Source of the DNA: Hydrogenophaga sp. PBL-H3
Lineage (GTDB): Bacteria; Pseudomonadota; Gammaproteobacteria; Burkholderiales; Burkholderiaceae_C
Reading direction: 5' to 3'
Length of the DNA stretch: 64,000 bases
Assembly: GCF_010104355.1 (NCBI RefSeq)
Contig: NZ_CP044972.1
Coordinates: forward strand, 1,736,001-1,800,000
This document shows, in pieces, positions 1-9,528 of this stretch (positions within the stretch are counted from its first letter, which is position 1; each line of letters starts with the position of its first letter). A model generated the notes under the pieces. The model saw only the letters and a list, made by a program, of their open reading frames with translations, did not search any database and was not told the origin of the DNA. The position numbers and the translations under genes are program-made.

Positions 1-1346
1 GGTACGAGCGCTTGCCAGCGCAGTTCGGTCTCGATGCGGTGGCGCAGCCGGTCGGAGGCTTCCATGTCACCGTGCGTGACGAACACGCGGCGCGGCGGCT
101 GGGGCAGGGCGCGCAGCCAGGCCATCAGCTGCCCGGCGTCGGCGTGCGCCGAAGCGGACTTGAGTTGCACGACCTCGGCGCGCACCGGCAGATCTTGCCC
201 GTGGATGCGCAGCTGCGTGCCGCCATTGGCCAGTGTGGCGCCGCGCGTGCCTGGCGCCTGGTAGCCAGTGAGCAGCACCATGTTGCGGTGATCGCCGAGG
301 TATTGCACCAGGTGGTGCAGCACACGTCCGCCGGTGGCCATGCCGCTGGCGGCCAGGATCACCTTGGGGCCGTGCTGGCGTGCGATCGCCTTGGACTCGT
401 CGGCTGTGCGCGCCATCTTCGCCACCTGCGCCATGGCGTGGCATTGCGCAGCGTTCAGGCGATGCTCGCCCAGGTGGCGCGCAAACAGTTCGGTGCTGTG
501 GATCGCCATCGGGCTGTCAAGGTAAACGGGCAGGCTGTGCGGCAGCTGGCCCGATGCCTTGAGCTGGGCGATGGCGTGCAGCAATGCTTGCGCGCGGCCC
601 ACGGCAAACACCGGGACCACGGCCGTGCCGCCCCGAGCCGAGGCCCGTTGCAGTGCGGGAGCAAGTTCGGCGATCACGTCTTCGTCCGGATGGTCGCGGT
701 CGCCGTAGGTGGATTCGCACACCACCACGTCGGCGGTGGGGGGCGCGTCGGGTGCGAGCATGAGTGCGTCGTCGGGCCGCCCGAGGTCGCCCGAGAACAG
801 GATGCGCCGACCCCCCACCTCCAGCAGCAGGCTGGCCGCGCCCAGGATGTGGCCGGCGCCCGAGAAGCGCGCAGTCCAGCCGCGCAGTGGCTCGAAAGCC
901 TGGTGCATGGGCACGGTGCGAAACAGCTTCAGGCTCTGCAGTGCGTCGCTCTCGGTGTAGAGCGGCAGCGCGGGCGCGTGTTTGGAGAAGCCCTTGCGGT
1001 TGGCAAACGCCGCGTCTTCTTCTTGAATGTGCCCGCTGTCGGGCAACAGGATCTGCGCCAGATCGCGCGTGGCCGGCGTGGCCCACACCTTGCCGTGAAA
1101 TCCCTCCTTGGCCAGCAGCGGCAGATACCCGCTGTGGTCCAGGTGCGCATGGGTCAGCAGCACGGCGCCGATGTGGTTGGGCATCACCGGCAGCGGGTCG
1201 CGGTTGCGCAGGCGCAGCTGCTTGTAGCCCTGGAACAGACCGCAGTCGACCAGCAGGCTCTGGCCGTCGTGTTCGATCAGGTACTTGGAGCCGGTAACGG
1301 TGCCGGCACCGCCGAGAAAACGGATGTGGACGTTCATGCGGGGCAT
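1..1346 (-). CDS. MBL-fold beta-CASP metallo-hydrolase (RNA exonuclease-like), 3' end outside window
   Basis: About 448 codons are visible, and the frame is still open at base 1, so the C-terminus is missing. The metal-binding HAHLDH motif (about residues 66-71) defines a metallo-beta-lactamase fold. Further motifs SGDLGRPDD, ESTYGDRDH, ASGMATGGR and SAHADAGQL match the beta-CASP family of RNA/DNA-processing hydrolases (YSH1/CPSF-73-like bacterial proteins). The family usually acts as a zinc-dependent nuclease; the substrate here is unknown. The alternative start at 1337 is three codons downstream and gives MNVHIRFLGG, which resembles the usual N-terminus of the family; no strong ribosome-binding site separates the two. 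It is transcribed away from the small gene at 1539. Confidence 0.88.
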   Translation of the reverse strand, partial: MPRMNVHIRFLGGAGTVTGSKYLIEHDGQSLLVDCGLFQGYKQLRLRNRDPLPVMPNHIGAVLLTHAHLDHSGYLPLLAKEGFHGKVWATPATRDLAQILLPDSGHIQEEDAAFANRKGFSKHAPALPLYTESDALQSLKLFRTVPMHQAFEPLRGWTARFSGAGHILGAASLLLEVGGRRILFSGDLGRPDDALMLAPDAPPTADVVVCESTYGDRDHPDEDVIAELAPALQRASARGGTAVVPVFAVGRAQALLHAIAQLKASGQLPHSLPVYLDSPMAIHSTELFARHLGEHRLNAAQCHAMAQVAKMARTADESKAIARQHGPKVILAASGMATGGRVLHHLVQYLGDHRNMVLLTGYQAPGTRGATLANGGTQLRIHGQDLPVRAEVVQLKSASAHADAGQLMAWLRALPQPPRRVFVTHGDMEASDRLRHRIETELRWQALV

Positions 1347-1538
1347 CTTACGCCGCGCTGGTCGGTGCAGGTTCAGCGCTGCGGCCCATGTGGGAGACAG
1401 GCTGGGCGGTCTGTACAGCGTTAGAGTGCGGGTTACCCGGCGCGAACTTCGCAAGCCATTGGGCTCTGCCCAACCTGGCCTGGCGTGTGCCCGCACTGCC
1501 TGCCCACCGTGCAGCACCAAACCCCGTTCAAGACCCTC

Positions 1539-1805
1539 ATGAAGCCAAGCTCCAGACTCCAACTGGGCGCCCTTGCGCTGGGGCTGCTGGCTGTCATTGC
1601 CGCTGTCCTGGCCGTTCTTGTGGCCAGCTACGCGATCAGCAAGCTCGGTCTGCCTTACAACGAAGAGGGCAGGTACTTCGACGGTCTGGTGGTGCATCGG
1701 GCGGGCAGCGAATATGCCTTCGGGTTCCTGGCCGTGGTGCTGGGGGTGGTCGCCGTCCTGGCGGGTGTTGGCGCCCGCCGTCTTCACCGGCGCGCGCGCC
1801 GTTGA
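1539..1805 (+). CDS. Small hypothetical membrane protein (88 aa)
   Basis: Family not recognised. The protein has a short basic N-terminus, a hydrophobic segment near residues 9-33, a polar stretch with YNEEGRYFDG, and a second hydrophobic segment near 58-78. It ends in an arginine-rich tail (RRLHRRARR). Two transmembrane helices with both ends cytoplasmic are likely. I chose the ATG at 1539 over an in-frame GTG at 1485, because the extra 18 residues look like read-through and would bury the first helix. The gene converges on dnaJ, whose terminator lies between them. It could be a real small inner-membrane protein or an unconserved ORF. Confidence 0.5.
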   Translation: MKPSSRLQLGALALGLLAVIAAVLAVLVASYAISKLGLPYNEEGRYFDGLVVHRAGSEYAFGFLAVVLGVVAVLAGVGARRLHRRARR

Positions 1806-1819
1806 ACAGGCCGCGCCAC

Positions 1820-1847
1820 AAAAAAAGCGACGCCGCAGCGTCGCTTT
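1820..1847 (-). terminator. Rho-independent terminator of dnaJ
   Basis: A perfect 10-bp stem (1824-1833 with 1838-1847, loop CGCA) is flanked on the left by seven A residues. Read on the minus strand, these give a U tract after the hairpin. It lies 22 bases beyond the dnaJ stop and ends the grpE-dnaK-dnaJ transcript. Confidence 0.85.
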
Positions 1848-1869
1848 GTTCTGCCAGGCCCGGGACAGC

Positions 1870-3003
1870 TCAGCTGAAGAACGACTTCGCCTTCTCGAAC
1901 CAGCCCTTGTCGTTCGGGCTGTGCTTGTGGCCGCCCTTCTTGAACGACTCGTCCAGCTCCTTGAGCAGCTTGCGCTGGTGCTCGGTGAGCTTGATGGGTG
2001 TTTCCACTGCCACATGGCAGTACAGGTCGCCGGGGTAGCTGCTGCGCACGCCTTTGACGCCCTTGCCGCGCAGGCGGAAGGTCTTGCCGCTCTGTGTGCC
2101 TTCAGGCAGGTCGATGGTGGCCTTGCCCGCGAGCGTGGGCACGTCGATCTCGCCGCCCAGGGCGGCCACCGTCATGCTCACCGGCACCTGGCAGTGCAGG
2201 TCGTCGCCCTCGCGCTCGAAGATGTCGTGCTTGCGCAGGCGCACTTCGATGTAGAGGTCGCCCGAAGGGCCGCCGTTCTGGCCGGGTTCGCCGTTGCCGG
2301 TGCTGCGGATGCGCTGGCCGTCGTCGATGCCGGCGGGGATCTTGATCTCCAGCGTCTTCTGCTTCTTGATCTTGCCTTGGCCGTGGCAGGTGGTGCAGGG
2401 CTCGGGAATGATCTTGCCGGTGCCGCTGCACTGCGGGCAGGTCTGCTGCACGCTGAAGAAGCCCTGGCGCATCTGCACTGAGCCCTGGCCGTGGCAGGTG
2501 CTGCAGGTCTTCACGCTGGTGCCGGGTTTGGCGCCGGTGCCGGTGCAGGTTTCGCAGTCGTCCCAGCTCGGGATGCGGATCTGCGTTTCCTTGCCGCCGG
2601 CCGCTTCTTCAAGCGAGATCTCCATGGCGTACGACAGGTCGGCGCCACGGTAGACCTGGCGGCCGCTGCGCTGGCCGCGCGCACCACCGAAGATGTCGCC
2701 AAAGATGTCGCCGAACGACTCTGAGAAGCCGCCGAAGCCTTCAGCGCCGGCCGCGCCACCGCGCAGGTTGGGGTCCACGCCGGCGTGGCCGTATTGGTCG
2801 TAAGCCGCCTTCTTCTGCGGGTCCGAGAGCATTTCGTAGGCCTCCTTGGCCTCCTTGAATCGCTCTTCCGCCGCCTTGGCCGCATCGCCCTGGTTGCGGT
2901 CGGGGTGGTGCTTCATCGCCAGCTTGCGATACGCCTTCTTGATCTCGTCGTCGCCGGCGTTCTTGGGCACGCCCAGCACTTCGTAAAAATCGCGTTTAGC
3001 CAT
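1870..3003 (-). CDS. dnaJ: Chaperone protein DnaJ (Hsp40)
   Basis: Co-chaperone that delivers unfolded clients to DnaK and stimulates its ATPase. The protein has 377 residues, the usual length. The J domain is at the N-terminus ([14 protein letters not shown] at residues 33-35). A Gly/Phe-rich linker follows, then the zinc region with four repeats [24 protein letters not shown] and CTTCHGQG, then the C-terminal client-binding domain. The start at 3003 was chosen over an in-frame ATG 13 codons upstream because [11 protein letters not shown] is the conserved N-terminus. It is the last gene of the grpE-dnaK-dnaJ operon, 93 bases after dnaK. The spacer contains a 7-bp GC stem (3046-3052 with 3067-3073) of unknown role. 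Confidence 0.97.
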   Translation of the reverse strand: MAKRDFYEVLGVPKNAGDDEIKKAYRKLAMKHHPDRNQGDAAKAAEERFKEAKEAYEMLSDPQKKAAYDQYGHAGVDPNLRGGAAGAEGFGGFSESFGDIFGDIFGGARGQRSGRQVYRGADLSYAMEISLEEAAGGKETQIRIPSWDDCETCTGTGAKPGTSVKTCSTCHGQGSVQMRQGFFSVQQTCPQCSGTGKIIPEPCTTCHGQGKIKKQKTLEIKIPAGIDDGQRIRSTGNGEPGQNGGPSGDLYIEVRLRKHDIFEREGDDLHCQVPVSMTVAALGGEIDVPTLAGKATIDLPEGTQSGKTFRLRGKGVKGVRSSYPGDLYCHVAVETPIKLTEHQRKLLKELDESFKKGGHKHSPNDKGWFEKAKSFFS

Positions 3004-3096
3004 GGTCTTTGGGGGACAGCCCCTGGAGTTCGGTTGGAACACAAACGCCGCGGCAGGTTGCCCTGACGCGGCGGATGATCAAAAGCGCTCAGTCGA

Positions 3097-5028
<1,932 letters not shown>

Positions 5029-5122
5029 GTTGTGACTCCGTGTAGAAAAAGATTGTTGAAAACGATGTGGATGAGGTGTGGATAAGTCGGGCTCTTTTCA
5101 AGAGCGCGACGCCTCCGGAAAT

Positions 5123-5689
5123 TTATTTGGGCGCCGTGACCGTGACCAGGGCCGGGCGCAGCACGCGGTCGGCAATGGAGTAGCCTTTTTGCAGGACGCT
5201 CACCACGGTGTTGGGCTCCTGGGCGGCCGGCACCATGCTGATGGCCTGGTGCTGGTGCGGGTCGAACTTCGTGGAACTCGCGGGGTTAATCTCCAGCACG
5301 CGGTGGCGCTCCAGCGCGCTTTTGAGCTGCTTGAGCGTGGCTTCAGATCCTTCGCGCAGTTGCTCGCGCGTGGCCTCGGTGATGGCCAGACCGGCTTCCA
5401 GGCTGTCGGCCACCGGCAGCAGGCTCTCGGCAAAACTCTCCACCGCGAACTTGCGCGACTTGCTGATCTCTTCTTCGGCTCGACGGCGGGTGTTCTCGGC
5501 CTCGGCCTTGGCGCGCAGAAACTGCTCGGCCAGATCGGCGTTCTGCGCCTTGAGCGTGGCCACTTCGTGGCTCAGGGCATTGATGGCTTCGGCTTCGGCC
5601 ACCGCAGCGGCTGCCATCGCCTCTTCAGGGCTCACGGGCGCACTGTGTTCCGGGGAGGCGTTGTCAGCGGGCTGGTTCTCTTGGCTCAT
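5123..5689 (-). CDS. grpE: Nucleotide exchange factor GrpE
   Basis: GrpE releases ADP from DnaK. The protein has 188 residues. An acidic disordered N-terminus ([18 protein letters not shown]) leads into a long coiled coil (about residues 25-85, heptads around [20 protein letters not shown]). The C-terminal beta domain contains the family signature region HQAISMVPA...[19 protein letters not shown]. The start at 5689 is chosen because an upstream in-frame ATG at 5746 would lie inside the heat-shock promoter. First gene of the operon; a FAH-family gene is divergently transcribed 157 bases away. Confidence 0.96.
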   Translation of the reverse strand: MSQENQPADNASPEHSAPVSPEEAMAAAAVAEAEAINALSHEVATLKAQNADLAEQFLRAKAEAENTRRRAEEEISKSRKFAVESFAESLLPVADSLEAGLAITEATREQLREGSEATLKQLKSALERHRVLEINPASSTKFDPHQHQAISMVPAAQEPNTVVSVLQKGYSIADRVLRPALVTVTAPK

Positions 5690-5746
5690 GGAAGTGAATG
5701 GAAAAGTTCGTGAAAAAGGTGGGCAGCGCTGGCCGCAGCCAGGCAC

Positions 5747-5772
5747 ATGGGGGCGATGGGCCCGGTTTCAAG
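5747..5772 (-). promoter_or_regulatory. Sigma-32 (RpoH) heat-shock promoter of grpE-dnaK-dnaJ
   Basis: On the minus strand CTTGAAA (5772-5766) is followed after 13 bases by CCCCATGT (5752-5745). This matches the enterobacterial RpoH consensus CTTGAAA-N13/14-CCCCATnT at every defined position. Transcription would start near 5738, about 50 bases upstream of the GrpE start at 5689. No CIRCE (HrcA) inverted repeat was seen. Confidence 0.85.
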
Positions 5773-5846
5773 GAGGCGACAGGTGTTTGACGGGTCGGGG
5801 TCCACAATCGGCCCCTTTCCAACAGAAGACACAACAGGCTTAACCC

Positions 5847-6698
5847 ATGAAACTCTTTCGCCATGGACCCGCAGGCGCCGAGAAGCCCGGTCTGATCGAC
5901 GCCAGCGGCACGCTGCGCGACCTCTCGGGGGTGGTGGCCGACATCCACCCGGCCACCCTGGGGCGTGATTCTATGGCCCGGCTGGCCGCGCTCGACCCGA
6001 CCGGCCTGCCCGCCGTGCCACCCGGCACGCGTTTCGGCCCTTGCGTGGGCGGCGTGGGCAACGTGATCGGCATTGGCCTGAACTACGCCGACCATGCGGC
6101 CGAGGCCGGCCTCAAGCCACCGGGCCAGCCCATCGTGTTCAACAAGCACAACGGCGCCATCTGCGGCCCCTTTGATGACGTGTGGCTGCCGCCGGGTTCG
6201 CAGAAGCTCGACTGGGAAGTGGAGCTGGGCATCGTGATCGGACGCACCGCCTGGCACGTGAGCGAAGACCAGGCGATGGACTTCGTGGCCGGCTTCTGCC
6301 TGCTCAACGAGGTGTCCGAGCGTGCCTACCAGATGGAATATGAAGGCCAGTGGGCCAAGGGCAAGAGCTACCCCACCCACTGCCCCATCGGCCCCTGGCT
6401 GGTCACGCCCGACGAGCTGGGTGACCCGCAGGACGTGGACTTGTGGCTGGACGTGAACGGCCAGCGCCGCCAGACCGGCAACACCCGCACCATGATCTTC
6501 GGCGTGAAGACCATCGTGAGCTATCTCTCTCGCTTCATGAAGCTTCAGCCGGGTGACGTGATCCCCACGGGCACACCACCCGGCGTGGGCATGGGCCACA
6601 AGCCGCCGCTGTACTTGAAACCGGGTGACGTGATGACGCTGGGCGCTCGGGGCCTGGGCGAGCAGCGCCAGACGGTGGTGGCGAGCCCGGGCGCCTGA
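5847..6698 (+). CDS. Fumarylacetoacetate hydrolase (FAH) family protein
   Basis: A 283-residue single-domain FAH-superfamily protein. Members are metal-dependent enzymes that cleave C-C bonds or decarboxylate oxo-acids from aromatic catabolism. The core signature is present: GIGLNYADHAAEAG (residues 76-89), the metal ligands E124 and E126 in LDWEVELGIVIG, and the C-terminal GDVIPTGTPPGVGMG loop. The N-terminal lid KLFRHGPAGAEKPGLID is typical of the FAH-like 2-keto-hydratase/acylpyruvase group. The substrate cannot be read from sequence. It is divergent from grpE, and its TGA abuts the stop of the convergent HxlR-type gene. A link to the aromatic operons nearby is plausible but unproven. Confidence 0.85.
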   Translation: MKLFRHGPAGAEKPGLIDASGTLRDLSGVVADIHPATLGRDSMARLAALDPTGLPAVPPGTRFGPCVGGVGNVIGIGLNYADHAAEAGLKPPGQPIVFNKHNGAICGPFDDVWLPPGSQKLDWEVELGIVIGRTAWHVSEDQAMDFVAGFCLLNEVSERAYQMEYEGQWAKGKSYPTHCPIGPWLVTPDELGDPQDVDLWLDVNGQRRQTGNTRTMIFGVKTIVSYLSRFMKLQPGDVIPTGTPPGVGMGHKPPLYLKPGDVMTLGARGLGEQRQTVVASPGA

Positions 6699-7037
6699 TC
6701 AGGCGCCCGGCTGGTGCGGCGTGGCGCTGGCTGCGGCGCGCGCCTGCTGGTGCGCCCACTTGCTGGCGAATGGCTGCACCTCGCTCAGGCGGCGCGCCAG
6801 TTCGGTCCCCTGGGGCGTGAGGCGGTAGCCGTGGCCGCTGTGGTCCACCAGCCGCGCAGCGCGCAGTTCCTTGATGCGGGTGTTCAGGGTGTTGGGCGTC
6901 ACGCCACCCACGCTGTCCTGCAGCAGGCGGAACGTCTGGGGATGGCCGTCGGAGAGGGCCCAGATCACCCGCATGGCGTAGCGCGATTCGAGCAGGTCGA
7001 AGAGCTGGATCACGGCAGCGTTGTCTTTGGCACTCAT
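6699..7037 (-). CDS. HxlR-like winged-helix transcriptional regulator
   Basis: A short (112-residue) winged helix-turn-helix protein. The DNA-binding core runs about residues 8-80 (VIQLFDLLESRYAMRVIWAL, then TPNTLNTRIKELRAARLV and the wing GHGYRLTPQG). This pattern is typical of HxlR/DUF24 regulators, which bind DNA as dimers, often next to the genes they control. The start at 7037 is preceded by an AGGAGA ribosome-binding site; an upstream in-frame ATG at 7088 lacks one. No cysteine sensor is present, unlike redox-sensing members of the family. The neighbouring convergent FAH gene is a possible but untested target. Confidence 0.78.
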   Translation of the reverse strand: MSAKDNAAVIQLFDLLESRYAMRVIWALSDGHPQTFRLLQDSVGGVTPNTLNTRIKELRAARLVDHSGHGYRLTPQGTELARRLSEVQPFASKWAHQQARAAASATPHQPGA

Positions 7038-7179
7038 GCGGATTCTCCTGGGAGGCCTGGCGAAAGCCCGAACGAGAACTATAGACACGAAGGCGAGGTG
7101 CTACCAGTTTGCTAGCTGCGTGCGATGCAGCAATGTGGCGTAAAGACCCACGATACGGATTTACCCGGATTGCCAGGGT

Positions 7180-7722
7180 CTAGCGGCGGTAGACCTTGCG
7201 CAGCAGGGCGGTGAGGGTGCGCAGTTCGCTGGCGGTGAGCGAATGCGTGGCTTCCTGCTCCAGGGCGGTGGCCGTCTGCTGGGCCTGGGTGTGCAGGTGC
7301 TGCCCGGCCAGCGTGAGGTGCAGGCCCTGGGCGCGGCGATCAGTGGGGTGGGGCTGGCGCTCGATCAGGCCGCGCTTGTGCAGCGCCTTGACCATGCCCA
7401 CCAGGTTGGGCGGCAGGATGTCGAGCGCGGCGCAGATCTGGCGCGAGGTCACGCCGGGGTTGTGCGCCACCACGGTAAGCACCGAGAAGTCGACCGGGCG
7501 CAGGTCGTAGGGCGCCATGCGGCGCAGGAACAGCGCGATGATGGTCAGCGCTGCGCGCCGGGCGTTGTAGCCCAGCAGGGTCTCCAGGTATGAGGTGTCG
7601 ACCTCGGGTGCATCGCCCGGTGTGCCCGCGGGGTCGCCCTCGAGTTGAAGGCCCTCGCTTGCGGCGTTCTTGCGCGGCCCGCGGGGGCGGCGCATGGCGT
7701 TGGCAATGGAGGTCTCGGGCAT
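7180..7722 (-). CDS. MarR-family regulator, probable regulator of the hydroxycinnamate operon
   Basis: A 180-residue MarR protein with a disordered basic N-terminus (about 40 residues). A helical dimerisation segment (TSYLETLLGYNARRAALTIIALFLRRM) follows, then the winged HTH (VTSRQICAALDILPPNLVGMVKALHKRGLIERQPHPTDRRAQ), with the usual DRR wing. MarR proteins in ferulate and p-coumarate clusters (FerC, CouR, HcaR type) are repressors released by the hydroxycinnamoyl-CoA thioester. It is the last gene of the long operon, 2 bases after the acyl-CoA dehydrogenase stop, which would allow autoregulation. The AT-rich palindrome at 21490-21508 is the best candidate operator. Confidence 0.85.
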   Translation of the reverse strand: MPETSIANAMRRPRGPRKNAASEGLQLEGDPAGTPGDAPEVDTSYLETLLGYNARRAALTIIALFLRRMAPYDLRPVDFSVLTVVAHNPGVTSRQICAALDILPPNLVGMVKALHKRGLIERQPHPTDRRAQGLHLTLAGQHLHTQAQQTATALEQEATHSLTASELRTLTALLRKVYRR

Positions 7723-7724
7723 CG

Positions 7725-9524
7725 TCAGAGCATAGCCGGGTGCTGCCGCCCGATCGACAAGGTGGTGTCCATCATCGCCATGCGCATGTCGAACTCGGGC
7801 CAGATCCAGCGCCAGAAAGCCGCGTGCGCGGTGGCGTCAACATCGGGCGCCGTGGCCAGACGCTCCCACGCCCAGGCCATGAGCAGCAGCGCCAGGGCGC
7901 GCAAGAAATCGTCGGCCAGCCAGAACGGCTGTTCGGGGGCTGCGTTGGCCGTGCTGGTGTCGGGCACGACCTGCGCCCGCACGAACGCGCTGAAGGCTTG
8001 CAAGGCCTGCCGGGCGCGCGAGCCGGGTTCGGTGTCGGCCGCCAGTTCGGCCAGCAGGGTCTGCAGTGCCGCAGCGCCGTCTGGCAGGGTCTTGCGCACC
8101 AGCAGGTCGATCGCCTGAATCTCGTTCGTGCCTTCGTAGATCATCGCCACGCGTGCATCGCGCACGTGCTGCTCGATGCCCCATTCGCGCACATAGCCGT
8201 GGCCGCCGAAGACCTGCAGACAGGCGCTCGCACCCACAAAGGCCTGTTCGGTCCAGGCCGACTTGAGCACCGGGGTGACCAGGCTGCACCAGCGCGCCGC
8301 GGCTTCGCGACGCGCGGCGTCCGGGTGGTGTTTCTGGGTGTCGAGTTCAAGCGCCGTGCGGTAGGCGATCACGCGCCCGGCGTCGATCCAGGCGCGTTGT
8401 GTGCTCAGGATCCGCTGGATGGCGGGGTGCAGCGCAATCAGGTCCGCTTGGCCGGCCTTGCTTGTGCTGCCGGGTGCGCGCATCTGGCGGCGTTCCTGTG
8501 CATAGGCGTTCGCCTTCTGCCACGCGGCATCCAGCAGGCCGATGCCTTGCAGGCCCACCAGCAGGCGCGCCGCGTTCATCATGACGAACATGGCGTTGAG
8601 GCCCTTGCCGGGTTCGCCCACGATCGAAGCCGCTGCTTCGTCGAAGCGCATCACGCAGGTGGGGCTGGCGTGGATGCCCATCTTCTCCTCGATGCGTTCG
8701 CAGTGGACACGGGTGCGTACCCCCACGCTCCCCACTTCGTGTGGTTCGCTGCCCCCCAAGGGGGCTGGCCTTGCTTGGGGCGGCCCGGCGCGGCGGCCCT
8801 CGTTTCCGTCTTCGTCAAATTTGGGCACCAGGAACAGCGACAAGCCCTTGGGGCCCGGAGGCGCGTCGGGCAGGCGCGCGAGCACCAGGTGAACGATGTT
8901 GTCGCTGAGGTCGTGTTCACCACCGGAGATGAAGATCTTGGTGCCCGACAACGCGAAGCGCCCGTCGGCCAGCGGCACGGCTCTGGTTTGCACCAGGCCC
9001 AGATCGCTGCCGGCATGGGGCTCGGTCAGGCACATGGTGGCCAGCCATTCGCCGCTGGCCAGTTTGGCCAGGTAGCGCGCCTTGAGTTCTTCGCTGCCGT
9101 GGTGGCGCAGGCACTCGTAGGCTCCGTGCAGCAGGCCTGGTGCCATGGTCCAGCCGTGGTTGGCGGCGTTCAGCATCTCGTGCAGCACCGCTTCCACCAC
9201 GGTGGGCAGGCCCTGGCCGCCGTCTTCCACCGCGCAGGCCAGTGAGGGCCAGCCCGCTTGCCAGAAGGCCTGGTAGGAGTCGCGGAAGCCCGGCGGCATG
9301 GTGACCTTGCCGGCGTTGAACTGCGCGCCGATTTCGTCGCCGCTGCGGTTGAGCGGAGCCACCACCTCGCCGACGAACTTGCCCGCTTCGTCGATCACCT
9401 GGGTGAGCAAAGCGGTGTCGGCGTGCTCGGCCATGGCCGGCAGTTCGGCCAGGCGGTCTGAGGCGCGCAGCACGTCAAACAGAACGAAGGCGTGGTCGCT
9501 GGAGTGGGGTTGGTAGGCGTTCAT
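7725..9524 (-). CDS. Acyl-CoA dehydrogenase, DmdC-like with C-terminal extension
   Basis: A 599-residue FAD flavoenzyme of the large acyl-CoA dehydrogenase group with an extra C-terminal domain (3-methylmercaptopropionyl-CoA dehydrogenase-like). Visible signatures are MCLTEPHAGSDLG (FAD/substrate loop), SGTKIFISGGEHDLSDNIVH, KMGIHASPTCVMRFD and FGGHGYVREWGIEQHVRDARV with IYEGTNEIQA near the catalytic region. In this operon it may oxidise dihydrocinnamoyl-type CoA esters to cinnamoyl-CoAs before hydration; this is inference. The start at 9524 lies 4 bases after the tannase gene. A GC-rich repeat (8720-8799) is embedded in frame and adds about 27 residues between the KF and HCERIEEKMG segments. 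Confidence 0.9.
   Translation of the reverse strand: MNAYQPHSSDHAFVLFDVLRASDRLAELPAMAEHADTALLTQVIDEAGKFVGEVVAPLNRSGDEIGAQFNAGKVTMPPGFRDSYQAFWQAGWPSLACAVEDGGQGLPTVVEAVLHEMLNAANHGWTMAPGLLHGAYECLRHHGSEELKARYLAKLASGEWLATMCLTEPHAGSDLGLVQTRAVPLADGRFALSGTKIFISGGEHDLSDNIVHLVLARLPDAPPGPKGLSLFLVPKFDEDGNEGRRAGPPQARPAPLGGSEPHEVGSVGVRTRVHCERIEEKMGIHASPTCVMRFDEAAASIVGEPGKGLNAMFVMMNAARLLVGLQGIGLLDAAWQKANAYAQERRQMRAPGSTSKAGQADLIALHPAIQRILSTQRAWIDAGRVIAYRTALELDTQKHHPDAARREAAARWCSLVTPVLKSAWTEQAFVGASACLQVFGGHGYVREWGIEQHVRDARVAMIYEGTNEIQAIDLLVRKTLPDGAAALQTLLAELAADTEPGSRARQALQAFSAFVRAQVVPDTSTANAAPEQPFWLADDFLRALALLLMAWAWERLATAPDVDATAHAAFWRWIWPEFDMRMAMMDTTLSIGRQHPAML
8720..8799. repeat. GC-rich palindromic (REP-like) repeat inside a coding sequence
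   Basis: About 80 bp containing GCCCCC-CAA-GGGGGC (8751-8765) flanked by CCCCACGCTCCCCACTTCG and GCTTGGGGCGGCCCGGCGCG. Elements of this type normally lie between genes in Comamonadaceae. Here it is translated in the acyl-CoA dehydrogenase as a Pro/Gly/Arg-rich loop (GPPQARPAPLGGSEPHEVG). The boundaries are approximate. Confidence 0.7.
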
Positions 9525-9528
9525 AGGT

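Noticed and set aside
12-1424. 470-codon ORF on the plus strand at the left edge
   Set aside because: Antisense to the beta-CASP hydrolase, whose conserved HAHLDH and other motifs are on the minus strand. The real gene runs off the window edge.
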